In this document: positions 1 to 6,206 of the stretch, piece by piece | Layout: the number at the start of each line of letters is the position of its first letter | Numbering within the stretch: position 1 is the stretch's first letter | Assembly: GCA_013153915.1 (NCBI GenBank) | Contig: JAADDL010000041.1 | Location: 1-10,765, forward strand | Source: Campylobacterota bacterium | Lineage (GTDB): Bacteria > Campylobacterota > Campylobacteria > Campylobacterales > JALSKU01 | Direction of reading: 5' to 3' | DNA: 10,765 nucleotides | Made by a program: the position numbers and the translations under genes | Notes under the pieces: model-generated | Seen by the model: only the letters and a program-made list of their open reading frames with translations | Told to the model about the DNA's origin: nothing | Database searches by the model: none

Positions 1-115
1 TAAACTAGTCTTGAGCCATGTTTTATTATAGCAAGATATTTGGGAATTTTGGGTTATTTTGTATATTAAAGGGGTTGAAATTTTGACAAAGACCTATTTT
101 CTATAAATCATCTTA

Positions 116-124
116 TGCTATAAT
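116..124 (+). promoter_or_regulatory. Extended -10 promoter for the DUF4160-DUF2442 pair
   Basis: TATAAT at 119-124 is preceded by TG and one base (TGC, 116-118), which makes a textbook extended -10 element. No good -35 lies at the usual 16-18 bp spacing, which is common in Campylobacterota. A start site near 131 would leave a leader of only about 12 nt before the GTG start at 143, enough to include the AAAGGA ribosome site. This is a sequence match only. Confidence 0.55.
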
Positions 125-142
125 ATATCAAAAGGATAAAAT

Positions 143-382
143 GTGCCAACTGTATTGAGGATTGAAAAATTTCGTTTTTTCTTTTATAGCAATGAATTTA
201 ACGAACCGCCTCATATACATGTGCAACATGATAATAAGATAGCAAAATTTTGGTTAAAACCTATAAGTTTGGCAAAATCAACAAGATTTTCATCTCAAGA
301 ATTAAGAAAAATAGAAAATCTCATAGAACAAAACGAAAAGATATTGATGGAGGCTTGGAATGAATATTTTTATACAAAATGA
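143..382 (+). CDS. DUF4160 family small protein
   Basis: A 79-residue protein of unknown biochemical function that matches the DUF4160 pattern. The family-typical opening MPTVLRI is followed by the F-F-F-Y-S-N-E stretch (residues 12-18), the PHIHV motif with its His-x-His pair (residues 23-27), the AKFWL segment (34-38), and a C-terminal helix ending in the EAWNEYF signature. The GTG start at 143 is chosen because it yields the conserved N-terminus; AAAGGA at 131-136 sits 6 nt upstream. An ATG at 141 is out of frame and gives only a five-codon reading frame. There is no signal peptide or membrane segment, so it is probably cytoplasmic. Its 3' end overlaps the next gene by 23 nt. DUF4160 next to DUF2442 is a recurrent pairing. 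The compact layout resembles toxin-antitoxin pairs, but nothing in the sequence proves that role. Confidence 0.85.
   Translation: MPTVLRIEKFRFFFYSNEFNEPPHIHVQHDNKIAKFWLKPISLAKSTRFSSQELRKIENLIEQNEKILMEAWNEYFYTK
349..353 (+). promoter_or_regulatory. Ribosome binding site of the DUF2442 gene inside the DUF4160 gene
   Basis: GGAGG lies 6 nt before the ATG at 360, inside the last codons of the DUF4160 gene. This strong, well-spaced site fixes the start of the second gene. It also suggests coupled translation across the 23-nt overlap. Confidence 0.75.
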
Positions 383-626
383 GCCGTTAGCTTACGATAT
401 ACAGTTTAACGAGGATGAACTGATTGTTTTTTTAAAAGACGGAAGGAAGCTGTTTGTGCCTCTGGTTTGGTATCCAAGCTTACTAAACGCCACCAAAAAA
501 GAGTTGGAAAATTTTGAGATTTTAGGTGATGGAGAGGGTATTCACTGGATTGATTTGGATGAAGATTTGAGCGTTAGAGGTTTTATCCAAGGAATTTCTT
601 TACAAAATAATAAAGAGGTAGCATAA
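360..626 (+). CDS. DUF2442 domain protein
   Basis: An 88-residue soluble protein with the DUF2442 pattern: a short N-terminal strand, then F-x-x-D-x-L-I-V-x-L-x-D-G-R (residues 16-29) and VPLVWYPSLLNAT (33-45). The family hallmark G-x-G-I-H-W-x-D-L-D-E-D-L-S-V-x-G-F runs through residues 58-75. The biochemical function is unknown. It is translated from a strong GGAGG site within the preceding gene, so the two proteins are probably made in fixed ratio and may bind each other; that is inference. The last few residues (after about 79) lie beyond the conserved core. The stop codon is directly followed by an insertion-sequence remnant, so the extreme C-terminus could have been altered by an old insertion. 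Confidence 0.85.
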   Translation: MNIFIQNEPLAYDIQFNEDELIVFLKDGRKLFVPLVWYPSLLNATKKELENFEILGDGEGIHWIDLDEDLSVRGFIQGISLQNNKEVA

Positions 627-627
627 A

Positions 628-770
628 AGACAATATTTACCTAAAAAACTGATTTTACCAAGATAGATTATAAAACAATAAAGATGATTTAGGATAGATT
701 AAACAACAGACCAAGAAAGTCTCTTGGTTTTAAAACACCCAAGGAAGCTTTTCTTGGGGAAGTGGCTTAG
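628..770 (+). pseudogene. Decayed C-terminal fragment of an IS30-family transposase
   Basis: Read in two frames, this stretch gives the end of an IS30-family transposase. Codons from 628 read RQYLPKK. After loss of one base in the A-run at 643-648 the frame changes to TDFTKIDYKTIKMI, then a TAG at 690-692, then DRLNNRPRKSLGFKTP and KEAFLGEVA before a TAG at 768-770. The series R-Q-Y-x-P-K, T-D-F, L-N-N-R-P-R-K and L-G-F-K-T-P is characteristic of the C-terminal part of the IS30 DDE domain. The piece is about 47 codons, has a frameshift and an internal stop, and has no start, so it cannot be functional. It begins immediately after the DUF2442 stop codon. The rest of the transposase is absent from the window. 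Confidence 0.8.
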
Positions 771-773
771 GAT

Positions 774-802
774 AAATTGCACTTGTTACTTGAAGTTACA
801 CC
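774..802. repeat. Possible right end (terminal inverted repeat) of the IS30-like element
   Basis: Just after the transposase remnant, the sequence TTGCACTTGTTACTTGAAGT resembles the outer ends of IS30-type elements, which often carry a TTGCACTTG-like core shortly after the transposase stop. No inverted partner (ACTTCAAGT with CAAGTGCAA) was found in bases 1-628, so the left end is lost or outside the window. The call rests on position and resemblance only. Confidence 0.35.
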
Positions 803-908
803 CGCATCAAAGCAATATTGAAAAATTTATTTTTGATATTTTTCCGTAAAATTCAAGCTTTGACTTTCGTGTTTCTATAAGTTTTTGTTTTAACAAGCGG
901 CAAGCCTA
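803..908. other. AT-rich intergenic stretch without a recognisable gene
   Basis: Between the IS remnant and the stop of the DUF3108 gene there is AT-rich sequence with no open frame of note. A short TTGTT/AACAA dyad at 885-896 has almost no loop and is too weak to call a terminator. I see no RNA gene here. Confidence 0.5.
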
Positions 909-1655
909 TCACTCATACTTCAAATCCACCAACTCTCCTCTGATGTCGCCAAAGAGTATGACATCTTTTAAGATAGCTTTGGTGCATATCCCCTCATCGT
1001 TTAAGTCAAGATACAGCTCCCCTCTTTTGCTCGAAAAGATCTTTTGGTTGATAAAGACTATGAGAAAATGCCCCTCTTTTTTGGCTAAAAAACTTTTGAG
1101 ATACTCTAGCTTTTTACCCGTAGGGGCTATGATGTTTACTTTTCCGTCCTTTTTATTCGCACCAACTGCATGAAGTATCTTTTCTCCTTTGAAAGAAAAG
1201 TTATTAAGATAGTGTTTTATATTGAAAAAAAGGCTCAAAATGTCGTTATCGGCGTAGTATTTTAGTTTTTCTCTGCTTTTACTCTCTTTGGAGTCTTTTA
1301 TCCTTATCTTCAACACATCAACCACCCTTTTTTTGTGCAGGATGTAGTATATCTTTATAGATGTCTTTCCATGTTTTTTAGTAACGCCTTTGTAGATGTC
1401 GGGCACCAACAACCCATCTATGATCTTTCCGTCACTCTCATAACTCTCCATTCTGCCGCCGCTTAACACTTTGGCAAAACCCGTAGCTACCGCTTTTATG
1501 GATATATGATATGTACCGTCTTTTTTTATATTTAAGATAGCTTTTGCGGTTCCTATCTTACCAAATATCCCAAATCCGACCTTATATGTAGCGGTGATAG
1601 TTTTGGCGCCCAAAGCAGTATAAATTATAAGTAAAATCAATATTATTTTTTTCAT
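909..1655 (-). CDS. DUF3108 family periplasmic protein
   Basis: A 248-residue protein with a cleavable signal peptide: Lys-Lys at positions 2-3, a hydrophobic core MKKIILILLIIYTALGA, and likely cleavage near residue 16 or 17. The mature part is rich in beta strands. It has the DUF3108 layout: an early strand (TATYKVGFGIFGKIGTA) with an aliphatic-glycine turn, a G-R-M-E-S-Y-E-S-D-G segment (67-76), and a central D-I-L-S-L-F-F helix (138-144), followed by paired strands ending G-x-I-R-G-E-L-V. The family is periplasmic or envelope-associated; its exact role is not established. No clear Shine-Dalgarno precedes the ATG at 1655-1653 (the bases before it read ATCTCCACC on the coding strand), which is unusual here. 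It is divergent from the mscS-type gene across 65 nt and appears to be a single-gene unit. Confidence 0.8.
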   Translation of the reverse strand: MKKIILILLIIYTALGAKTITATYKVGFGIFGKIGTAKAILNIKKDGTYHISIKAVATGFAKVLSGGRMESYESDGKIIDGLLVPDIYKGVTKKHGKTSIKIYYILHKKRVVDVLKIRIKDSKESKSREKLKYYADNDILSLFFNIKHYLNNFSFKGEKILHAVGANKKDGKVNIIAPTGKKLEYLKSFLAKKEGHFLIVFINQKIFSSKRGELYLDLNDEGICTKAILKDVILFGDIRGELVDLKYE

Positions 1656-1720
1656 GGTGGAGATTTTAATATAAACTTTGTTAAAATACGATTTAATATT
1701 AGTTTTAATGGAGCTTTATC
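1656..1720. promoter_or_regulatory. Divergent promoter region between the DUF3108 and MscS-type genes
   Basis: This 65-nt AT-rich gap separates two divergently transcribed genes, so it must hold promoters for both unless transcription enters from elsewhere. TA-rich hexamers usable as -10 elements occur on both strands (TAAAAT at 1683-1688 on plus, TATATT about 15 nt before the DUF3108 start on minus). None is clearly better than background. GGAG at 1710-1713 is the ribosome site for the GTG start at 1721. Confidence 0.4.
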
Positions 1721-2800
1721 GTGGACCAATTTATCAAATATATCAACATGACATTTTTTGAGATACCTTTGTATAAGATAGCTCTTGCACTGTTTGTGTT
1801 TTTTATATTTCTATTTTTGAGAAAAGTCTTTACTTTAACCATCTTAAAGACTATCAAACAATTTACCAAAAACACCAAAACCGATATAGACGATAAAATC
1901 CTAAAGATACTAAACGGTCCTATCAAATTTTCATTTATCATCATAGGTTTTTACTTTTTTGCGGTCATTTTAGATATAAAGACATCTTTGGTATCCCATA
2001 TCATAAAAACTCTCATCACTTTTGTAGTATTTTGGATACTTTTCGGTATCGTCAATGTATTTGACAACTTTATATATGAATTTTCAAAAAAGTTCGGCAA
2101 AGATTTATACAAAGAGATAGGAAACTTTCTTATCAAAACCCTAAAAGCCTTTGTGCTTGCGGTGGGAATGGTAGCTATACTTCAAGATTGGGGCATCAAT
2201 GTAAGCGCCTTTATAGCCTCTTTGGGTATCGGCGGTCTTGCTTTTGCTCTTGCGGCTAAAGATACGGCGGCAAATCTTTTTGGAGGACTTACCATACTAG
2301 CCGATCAATCCCTAAAGATGGGGGATTGGGTAAAGGTCGGAAGTGTAGAGGGAACGGTCGAGGATATAGGACTAAGAACCACAAAGATAAGAACATTCGA
2401 GAAGAGTCTTATAGTAATGCCCAACCAAACCATAGCCAACTCACCCATAGAAAACTTTTCAAGAAGAGGACAAAGAAGGATCAAACTAAGGATAGGCGTC
2501 ACCTACTCCACCCCTAGAGAAACTTTGCAAAAGATAGTAAAAGATATAACTCTTATGCTTCAAAACCATCCTCAAATAGCACAAGACCAAACTCTACTTG
2601 TGAGATTTGACGAGTTTGGAGATAGCGCACTTGGGATATTTATCTATACTTTTGTCAATAGCGCGGTATGGAGCAAATATCTTGAAGTAAAAGAGGATGT
2701 TTACCTAAAAATTATGCAAATAGTAGAGGAAAACGGCGCGGAATTCGCCTTTCCGAGTCAATCAATATATATAGAAAAAATCAATAAAGAAGAGAAATGA
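1721..2800 (+). CDS. MscS-family small-conductance mechanosensitive channel
   Basis: A 359-residue inner-membrane channel that would open under membrane tension to release solutes during hypo-osmotic shock. Hydrophobic segments lie at about 16-34, 67-86, 92-113 and 134-156. They are followed by the glycine/alanine-rich pore helix SLGIGGLAFALAAKDTAANL (167-186), which is diagnostic for MscS. The beta domain follows: F-G-G-L-T-I-L-A-D-Q then MGDWVKVGSVEGTVEDIGLR (200-219) and V-M-P-N-Q-x-I-A-N-S-P-I-x-N (232-245). The C-terminal alpha/beta domain runs to about 350. It has one or two more N-terminal helices than the 286-residue E. coli MscS. The GTG start is supported by GGAG 7 nt upstream; an ATG at 1708 is out of frame. 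The stop overlaps the der start (ATGA, 2797-2800), so the two are co-translated. The fatty, Asn-rich pore pattern looks intact. Confidence 0.93.
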   Translation: MDQFIKYINMTFFEIPLYKIALALFVFFIFLFLRKVFTLTILKTIKQFTKNTKTDIDDKILKILNGPIKFSFIIIGFYFFAVILDIKTSLVSHIIKTLITFVVFWILFGIVNVFDNFIYEFSKKFGKDLYKEIGNFLIKTLKAFVLAVGMVAILQDWGINVSAFIASLGIGGLAFALAAKDTAANLFGGLTILADQSLKMGDWVKVGSVEGTVEDIGLRTTKIRTFEKSLIVMPNQTIANSPIENFSRRGQRRIKLRIGVTYSTPRETLQKIVKDITLMLQNHPQIAQDQTLLVRFDEFGDSALGIFIYTFVNSAVWSKYLEVKEDVYLKIMQIVEENGAEFAFPSQSIYIEKINKEEK

Positions 2801-4203
2801 AAAAGATAGCACTCCTTGGTAAACCAAATGTAGGAAAAAGTTCGCTTTTTAATAGACTTGCGGGTAAGCGGATAGCCATAACTTCGGATGTTAGCGGTAC
2901 CACAAGAGATATAAAAAATGAAGAGATAACCATAGACGACAAAAGCGCATTGCTTGTAGATACGGGCGGACTTGACGATAGCAACGAAATGTTCGAAAAT
3001 GTAAAAAAGAAGTCTCTTGAAGCAGCAAAAAAAGCCGACATCGTTTTGTATATGGTGGATGGCAAGATGCTTCCGAGCGAAGAGGATAGGAAGATATTTT
3101 TCGAGCTTCAAAAGCTCGGCAAAGATATAGCTCTCATCATCAATAAGATAGATAACGATAAAATGAACGAAATAGTTTGGGAGTATCAAAGCTTCGGCGT
3201 AAAAGATATATTTCCCATATCCGTTTCACACAACAGAGGCATCACCCCGCTTTTAAATTGGCTATACGGAAAACTACCAAAAGAGGAAGTTTTGGAGCTA
3301 CAAGAGGATGAAGATGAGTCTTTGGAGGATTTTTTAAGCGATTTTGAAGAGGAGGAGAGTGAGCTTGATAAAAAGATGTCCGAAGATGTCAGTGAGATAA
3401 AAGTAGCCATAGTCGGTAGAGTAAATGTAGGCAAAAGCTCACTTTTAAACGCACTTCTCGGAGAGGATAGAGCGGTAGTCAGCTCGATTGCGGGCACCAC
3501 CATAGACCCTGTGGATGAAAAACTTCTTTATAAAGATAAAACCATCACATTCGTCGATACGGCGGGTATCAGAAAAAGGGGAAAGATAGAGGGTATCGAA
3601 AAGTACGCCCTAAATAGAACCCAAAAGATGTTAGAAGACGCTCATATAGCTCTTATCGTGTTAGATGCCAGCGAAGAGTTTAAGGAGCTTGACGAAAGGA
3701 TAGCGAGCCTTGTAGATAAGTACTCTTTGGGCTCTATCATCATCTTAAACAAATGGGATAAAGCAAGGGATGAGTATAAAAAGCTTGTCGATGATGTTAG
3801 GTATAGATTTAAATTTCTCTCATACTCCCCTATCATCACCGTTTCGGCTCTTTCTAAAAAGAGGATTCATAAGATAAATGATAAGATATTGGAAGTCTTT
3901 GAAAATTACTCTAGAAGGATAAGCACGGGAAAATTAAACGAACTTATAAGGTTTGCCAACAATAAGCACCATCTACCGAGCGATATGGGAAAAGTGGTAA
4001 AGATATTTTTTGCAACGCAGTTTGACATACGACCGCCAAAGATAGCATTGGTGATGAATAGACCGAAATCCTTGCACTTTAGCTATAAAAGATACCTTGT
4101 AAATACCATAAGAGAACACTACAATTTTGAAGGCTCACCCATACTCATATACCCAAGAAAAAGGGGTGAAAAAGATGATATGGAAGAGAGCAAGATAGAG
4201 TAA
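2797..4203 (+). CDS. der: Ribosome biogenesis GTPase Der (EngA)
   Basis: A 468-residue essential GTPase with two tandem G domains and a C-terminal KH-like domain, needed for 50S subunit maturation. G domain 1 shows GKPNVGKS (8-15), TTRD (35-38), DTGG (55-58) and NKID (116-119). G domain 2 shows GRVNVGKS (207-214), TTID (234-237), DTAG (254-257) and NKWD (318-321). The KH-like domain (about 370-455) includes R-P-P-K-I-A-L-V-M-N-R-P and a final G-S-P-I-x-I-x-P-R-K-R. Between the G domains (about 164-200) is a very acidic linker of about 37 residues, more than half Asp or Glu. All GTPase motifs are intact and length is normal for the family. The ATG overlaps the stop of the upstream channel gene by 4 nt, so translation is coupled. 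The 3' end converges on a minus-strand gene with a gap of 1 nt. Confidence 0.97.
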   Translation: MKKIALLGKPNVGKSSLFNRLAGKRIAITSDVSGTTRDIKNEEITIDDKSALLVDTGGLDDSNEMFENVKKKSLEAAKKADIVLYMVDGKMLPSEEDRKIFFELQKLGKDIALIINKIDNDKMNEIVWEYQSFGVKDIFPISVSHNRGITPLLNWLYGKLPKEEVLELQEDEDESLEDFLSDFEEEESELDKKMSEDVSEIKVAIVGRVNVGKSSLLNALLGEDRAVVSSIAGTTIDPVDEKLLYKDKTITFVDTAGIRKRGKIEGIEKYALNRTQKMLEDAHIALIVLDASEEFKELDERIASLVDKYSLGSIIILNKWDKARDEYKKLVDDVRYRFKFLSYSPIITVSALSKKRIHKINDKILEVFENYSRRISTGKLNELIRFANNKHHLPSDMGKVVKIFFATQFDIRPPKIALVMNRPKSLHFSYKRYLVNTIREHYNFEGSPILIYPRKRGEKDDMEESKIE

Positions 4204-4211
4204 ACTATCTT
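4192..4211. terminator. Small dyad spanning both convergent stop codons
   Basis: AAGATAG (4192-4198) and CTATCTT (4205-4211) form a perfect 7-bp inverted repeat with a 6-nt loop. The loop contains the der stop TAA (4201-4203); the right arm starts with the complement of the dsbC-like stop. It has only two G-C pairs and no T-run on either side, so as an intrinsic terminator it is weak. It is the only candidate for ending both converging transcripts. Confidence 0.3.
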
Positions 4212-5023
4212 ACGCTGTTGCCGTCCTCGTCTATGACCGTAGGGGTGCCTTCTATGAGTCCCGACATCATAAGTTGTTCCATCTTTTTTATCAACTTCTG
4301 AGCCTCTTTTTTGTCAACTTTTTTAAAGCTCATATCTTTTTCGTCGGACGCTTTATGTAGCAATGGCAAGATATCGCCGTTTTTAGCGTTTTTCGCCTGC
4401 TGTATAAACCAACTAGACCTCATAGGCGATGTTTCATGTCCTTGGATATTGAGATATATCGGAACTATCTTTACCTCTTTTGAATTTTTGACGGTTTTAG
4501 CAAGTCTTTGCTCTTCATAATCTTTGCAAAACGGACAGTTTGGATCGGTTATTAGATATACGGTTTTTCCTTTTGGATTGCCTCCCTTTACGCTCACGAC
4601 CAAATCTTTATATTTTCCGTTTAAAAGAGAGACGAGCTTTTTATTGTTTGCCTTTTCGGTCTCTTTTTTTCTCTTTTTTTGCTCTTTTAAAGCCGTTTTT
4701 ATCTTTTTTCTATTTTTAGCTATAAACTCTTCAAATACGCTTTTACCGCTTTTCCTATCTATCATATTTCCAAATATCAAAATGGATTTATTATAGAGTA
4801 TCAAAAACGGTTTTGTACTGTCTTTGATGGTACCGATAGCCATATGCAAATCTTTTATATCGGGTAATTTATCGGTCGCTATGATGTTGATATCTTTGAT
4901 ATCCACCCTTTTGTGGGTAAGCAGAGTGCTTATATCTTTTTTTAGCTTATCGTTGTCGGCGCCAAAAAGAGCGCTACTTAGTAAAATGCATGAAATTATC
5001 GCGAGAAAACCGTATCTTTTCAT
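4205..5023 (-). CDS. Secreted thioredoxin-fold protein, DsbC/DsbG-like
   Basis: Likely a periplasmic thiol:disulfide isomerase or reductase of 272 residues. A signal peptide (MKRYGFLAIISCILLSSALFG, cleavage near 21-22) leads into an N-terminal domain of about 80 residues. Next comes a highly basic helical linker (103-129, rich in Lys and Arg), then a thioredoxin-like domain with CPFC (163-166) after D-P-N and the cis-Pro element G-T-P-T (259-262). These are the catalytic landmarks of DsbC/DsbG/DsbA-type proteins. I chose the ATG at 5023 over one 30 nt upstream because AAGGA lies 5 nt before it and because the signal peptide then starts at once. The protein ends only about 10 residues after the cis-Pro strand, a short tail for the fold. 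The redox partner (DsbD-like) is not in the window. Confidence 0.85.
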   Translation of the reverse strand: MKRYGFLAIISCILLSSALFGADNDKLKKDISTLLTHKRVDIKDINIIATDKLPDIKDLHMAIGTIKDSTKPFLILYNKSILIFGNMIDRKSGKSVFEEFIAKNRKKIKTALKEQKKRKKETEKANNKKLVSLLNGKYKDLVVSVKGGNPKGKTVYLITDPNCPFCKDYEEQRLAKTVKNSKEVKIVPIYLNIQGHETSPMRSSWFIQQAKNAKNGDILPLLHKASDEKDMSFKKVDKKEAQKLIKKMEQLMMSGLIEGTPTVIDEDGNSVR

Positions 5024-5044
5024 ATTTGTCCTTATTTTTTTAAC

Positions 5045-5071
5045 ATTATACACAAAAAAACATTAGGTCAA
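5045..5071 (-). promoter_or_regulatory. Promoter of the DsbC-like gene
   Basis: On the minus strand, TTGACC (5071-5066) and TATAAT (5050-5045) are separated by 15 bp that include a T-rich tract. The -10 is perfect, the -35 has five of six bases, and the spacing is slightly short. A start site near 5038 would leave a 15-nt leader ending in the AAGGA site before the ATG at 5023. Together with the terminator at 5107-5137 this makes the gene an independent unit. Confidence 0.55.
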
Positions 5072-5106
5072 TATGATAAAAAATCGTTATTTAAAAATGG
5101 AGGGAA

Positions 5107-5137
5107 AAGCAAAGAGAAGCCGTAGCCCTCTTTGCTT
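5107..5137 (-). terminator. Stem-loop terminator after the DUF1931 gene
   Basis: AAGCAAAGAG (5107-5116) pairs perfectly with CTCTTTGCTT (5128-5137), giving a 10-bp stem and 11-nt loop. It starts 4 nt after the DUF1931 stop codon. On the minus strand the descending arm ends in TTTT and then TCCCTCC, so the U-tract is short. It is the best hairpin in the window and sits where the hdeD-DUF1931 transcript should end. Confidence 0.65.
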
Positions 5138-5141
5138 CGTT

Positions 5142-5594
5142 TTATATCATCATATTTAATATCTCTTCGGCTTTTTCAAACTCTTCGCTTGAGATAGTCC
5201 TATCTTTCGGAGAAAACTCTTTAACGATATTTGCCAATATATAGATAAGAGTTCCCGTTATCTGAGGCAACTTGTTTTCCAACTCTATCTCTAGACCGTA
5301 TTTCAACGGCGGTAAAGTCGCAAGATGGTCTAAGATAGGCTTTAGTTCAAGCTCCTCTTCAAGCTCCTCAAACTTTTTCATAGACTCTCTAAACGCTTTT
5401 GTCAAAGGTATATCGCTATACCATATAACATCTCTACCGTTATATTTGGCATTCATCTCTCCAACAAGCAACAAGTCGTATATCTTGTTGTCTATCACAT
5501 TGCTTATCAACTCTTTTATCTTGCTTTTATCGGCTCTCAAACCGGCCGCTTTTTTGAAAAGCAACTCTATCTTGTGTGATCCGGCTACTGCCAT
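5142..5594 (-). CDS. DUF1931 protein with tandem histone-like fold
   Basis: A 150-residue, all-helical, cytoplasmic protein matching the DUF1931 family, whose structures (for example Aquifex aeolicus Aq_328) show two histone-like folds in one chain. Repeat 1: a short helix (7-16), a long helix (24-49), then N-G-R-D-V-I (52-57) and D-I-P-L-T-K-A-F (61-68). The Arg-Asp before the third helix corresponds to the Arg/Asp pairing seen in histone folds. A charged E-E-L-E-E-E-L-E-L stretch (76-84) leads to repeat 2: P-I-L-D-H-L (86-91), a long helix (about 105-127) and R-T-I-S-S-E-E-F-E-K-A (132-142). DNA binding is not established for the family, and this copy is rather acidic. Start supported by AAAGGAG 5 nt upstream. 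It follows the HdeD-like gene by 21 nt in an apparent two-gene operon. Confidence 0.85.
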   Translation of the reverse strand: MAVAGSHKIELLFKKAAGLRADKSKIKELISNVIDNKIYDLLLVGEMNAKYNGRDVIWYSDIPLTKAFRESMKKFEELEEELELKPILDHLATLPPLKYGLEIELENKLPQITGTLIYILANIVKEFSPKDRTISSEEFEKAEEILNMMI

Positions 5595-5615
5595 ATTTAC
5601 TCCTTTGTTAAAATT

Positions 5616-6206
5616 TTATTTTTCGCTATTTTCACTATTTTCGTCGTTTTTGCTATTTAATTTTTTTGCGTTTATAGCAAATGTTAACAAAGCGACTCCG
5701 TCAAAAAACAGACTCGCACCGGCAAACAATCCTACTAAAACTACCGAATTAAACGGCCAACCCACTATCAATATAAAAGATAACGCCAACGAAAAGAAAC
5801 CGTTTATTAGCATCATCCACCAGCCTTTATTTGGCTTATACTCAAACGCAAACGCTATACTAGAATATGCGTCAATCATCAAATAAACCGCCAAAAGCAT
5901 ACCCACGACGGCTATTCCTCCGACGGGGAAAATCAAAAACAAAAATCCCGTAATCAGCGACAATATAGCTTTAAGCCATGCGCTTACGGACTTTTTATAG
6001 TTTTTATATGTATTATATCCTTGCACGAAAGCGCTAAAGATAAACATCCAAGCCATCAATGTCACTATCGTCAACGACATAACGGGCGGCAACAATATAC
6101 CTCCCAATCCGATTAGCATCATAACGATACCCGCTATCATACCGTATTTGCTAAACTTCTTTAAAGTCTCTTCATCAAATTTGATGTTAATATATTTATA
6201 TTCCAT
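5616..6206 (-). CDS. HdeD-like (DUF308) membrane protein
   Basis: A 196-residue integral membrane protein with six predicted helices: about 19-40, 44-65, 78-95, 97-120, 129-148 and 152-180. It has the pairwise G-rich helix pattern of the HdeD/DUF308 family, which includes the acid-resistance membrane protein HdeD of E. coli. Family cues are G-I-x-x-x-L-P-P (36-41) after helix 1, G-x-L-x-L-I-F-P-V-G-G (87-97), and W-W-M-M-L-I-N-G (129-136). A polar, Asn/Ser/Glu-rich tail (181-196) is cytoplasmic if both termini are inside. Three starts are possible: TTG at 6221, ATG at 6209 and ATG at 6206. I prefer 6206 because AAAGGA (6218-6213) is then 6 nt away. It is the first gene of a pair with the DUF1931 gene. 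A role in acid or envelope stress is inferred from the family only. Confidence 0.8.
   Translation of the reverse strand: MEYKYINIKFDEETLKKFSKYGMIAGIVMMLIGLGGILLPPVMSLTIVTLMAWMFIFSAFVQGYNTYKNYKKSVSAWLKAILSLITGFLFLIFPVGGIAVVGMLLAVYLMIDAYSSIAFAFEYKPNKGWWMMLINGFFSLALSFILIVGWPFNSVVLVGLFAGASLFFDGVALLTFAINAKKLNSKNDENSENSEK

Noticed and set aside
83..88. Perfect TTGACA hexamer as -35 of the DUF4160 promoter
   Set aside because: It is 30 bp from the TATAAT at 119 and 13 bp from TATAAA at 102, neither a usable spacing; the extended -10 at 116-124 explains the promoter better.
1..142. End of an upstream gene or an RNA gene at the left edge
   Set aside because: The sequence opens with TAA and no frame or stable stem could be supported before the promoter at 116.
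885..896. TTGTTTTAACAA dyad as terminator of the DUF3108 gene
   Set aside because: Stem of five A/T-rich pairs with a two-base loop and no T-run; too weak to call.
943..1173. Open frame on the plus strand inside the DUF3108 gene
   Set aside because: It lies wholly opposite a well-supported gene, has no family resemblance and no ribosome site; the same holds for the other opposite-strand frames in der, ybiT and dapD.
5024..5053. Upstream ATG of the DsbC-like gene (ten extra residues)
   Set aside because: It would place charged residues before the signal peptide and overlap the -10; the ATG at 5023 has AAGGA at good spacing.
5272..5886. 204-codon plus-strand frame opposite DUF1931 and hdeD
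   Set aside because: It spans the junction of two real minus-strand genes, has serine/phenylalanine-rich low-complexity content typical of an antisense frame, and lacks a promoter or ribosome site.
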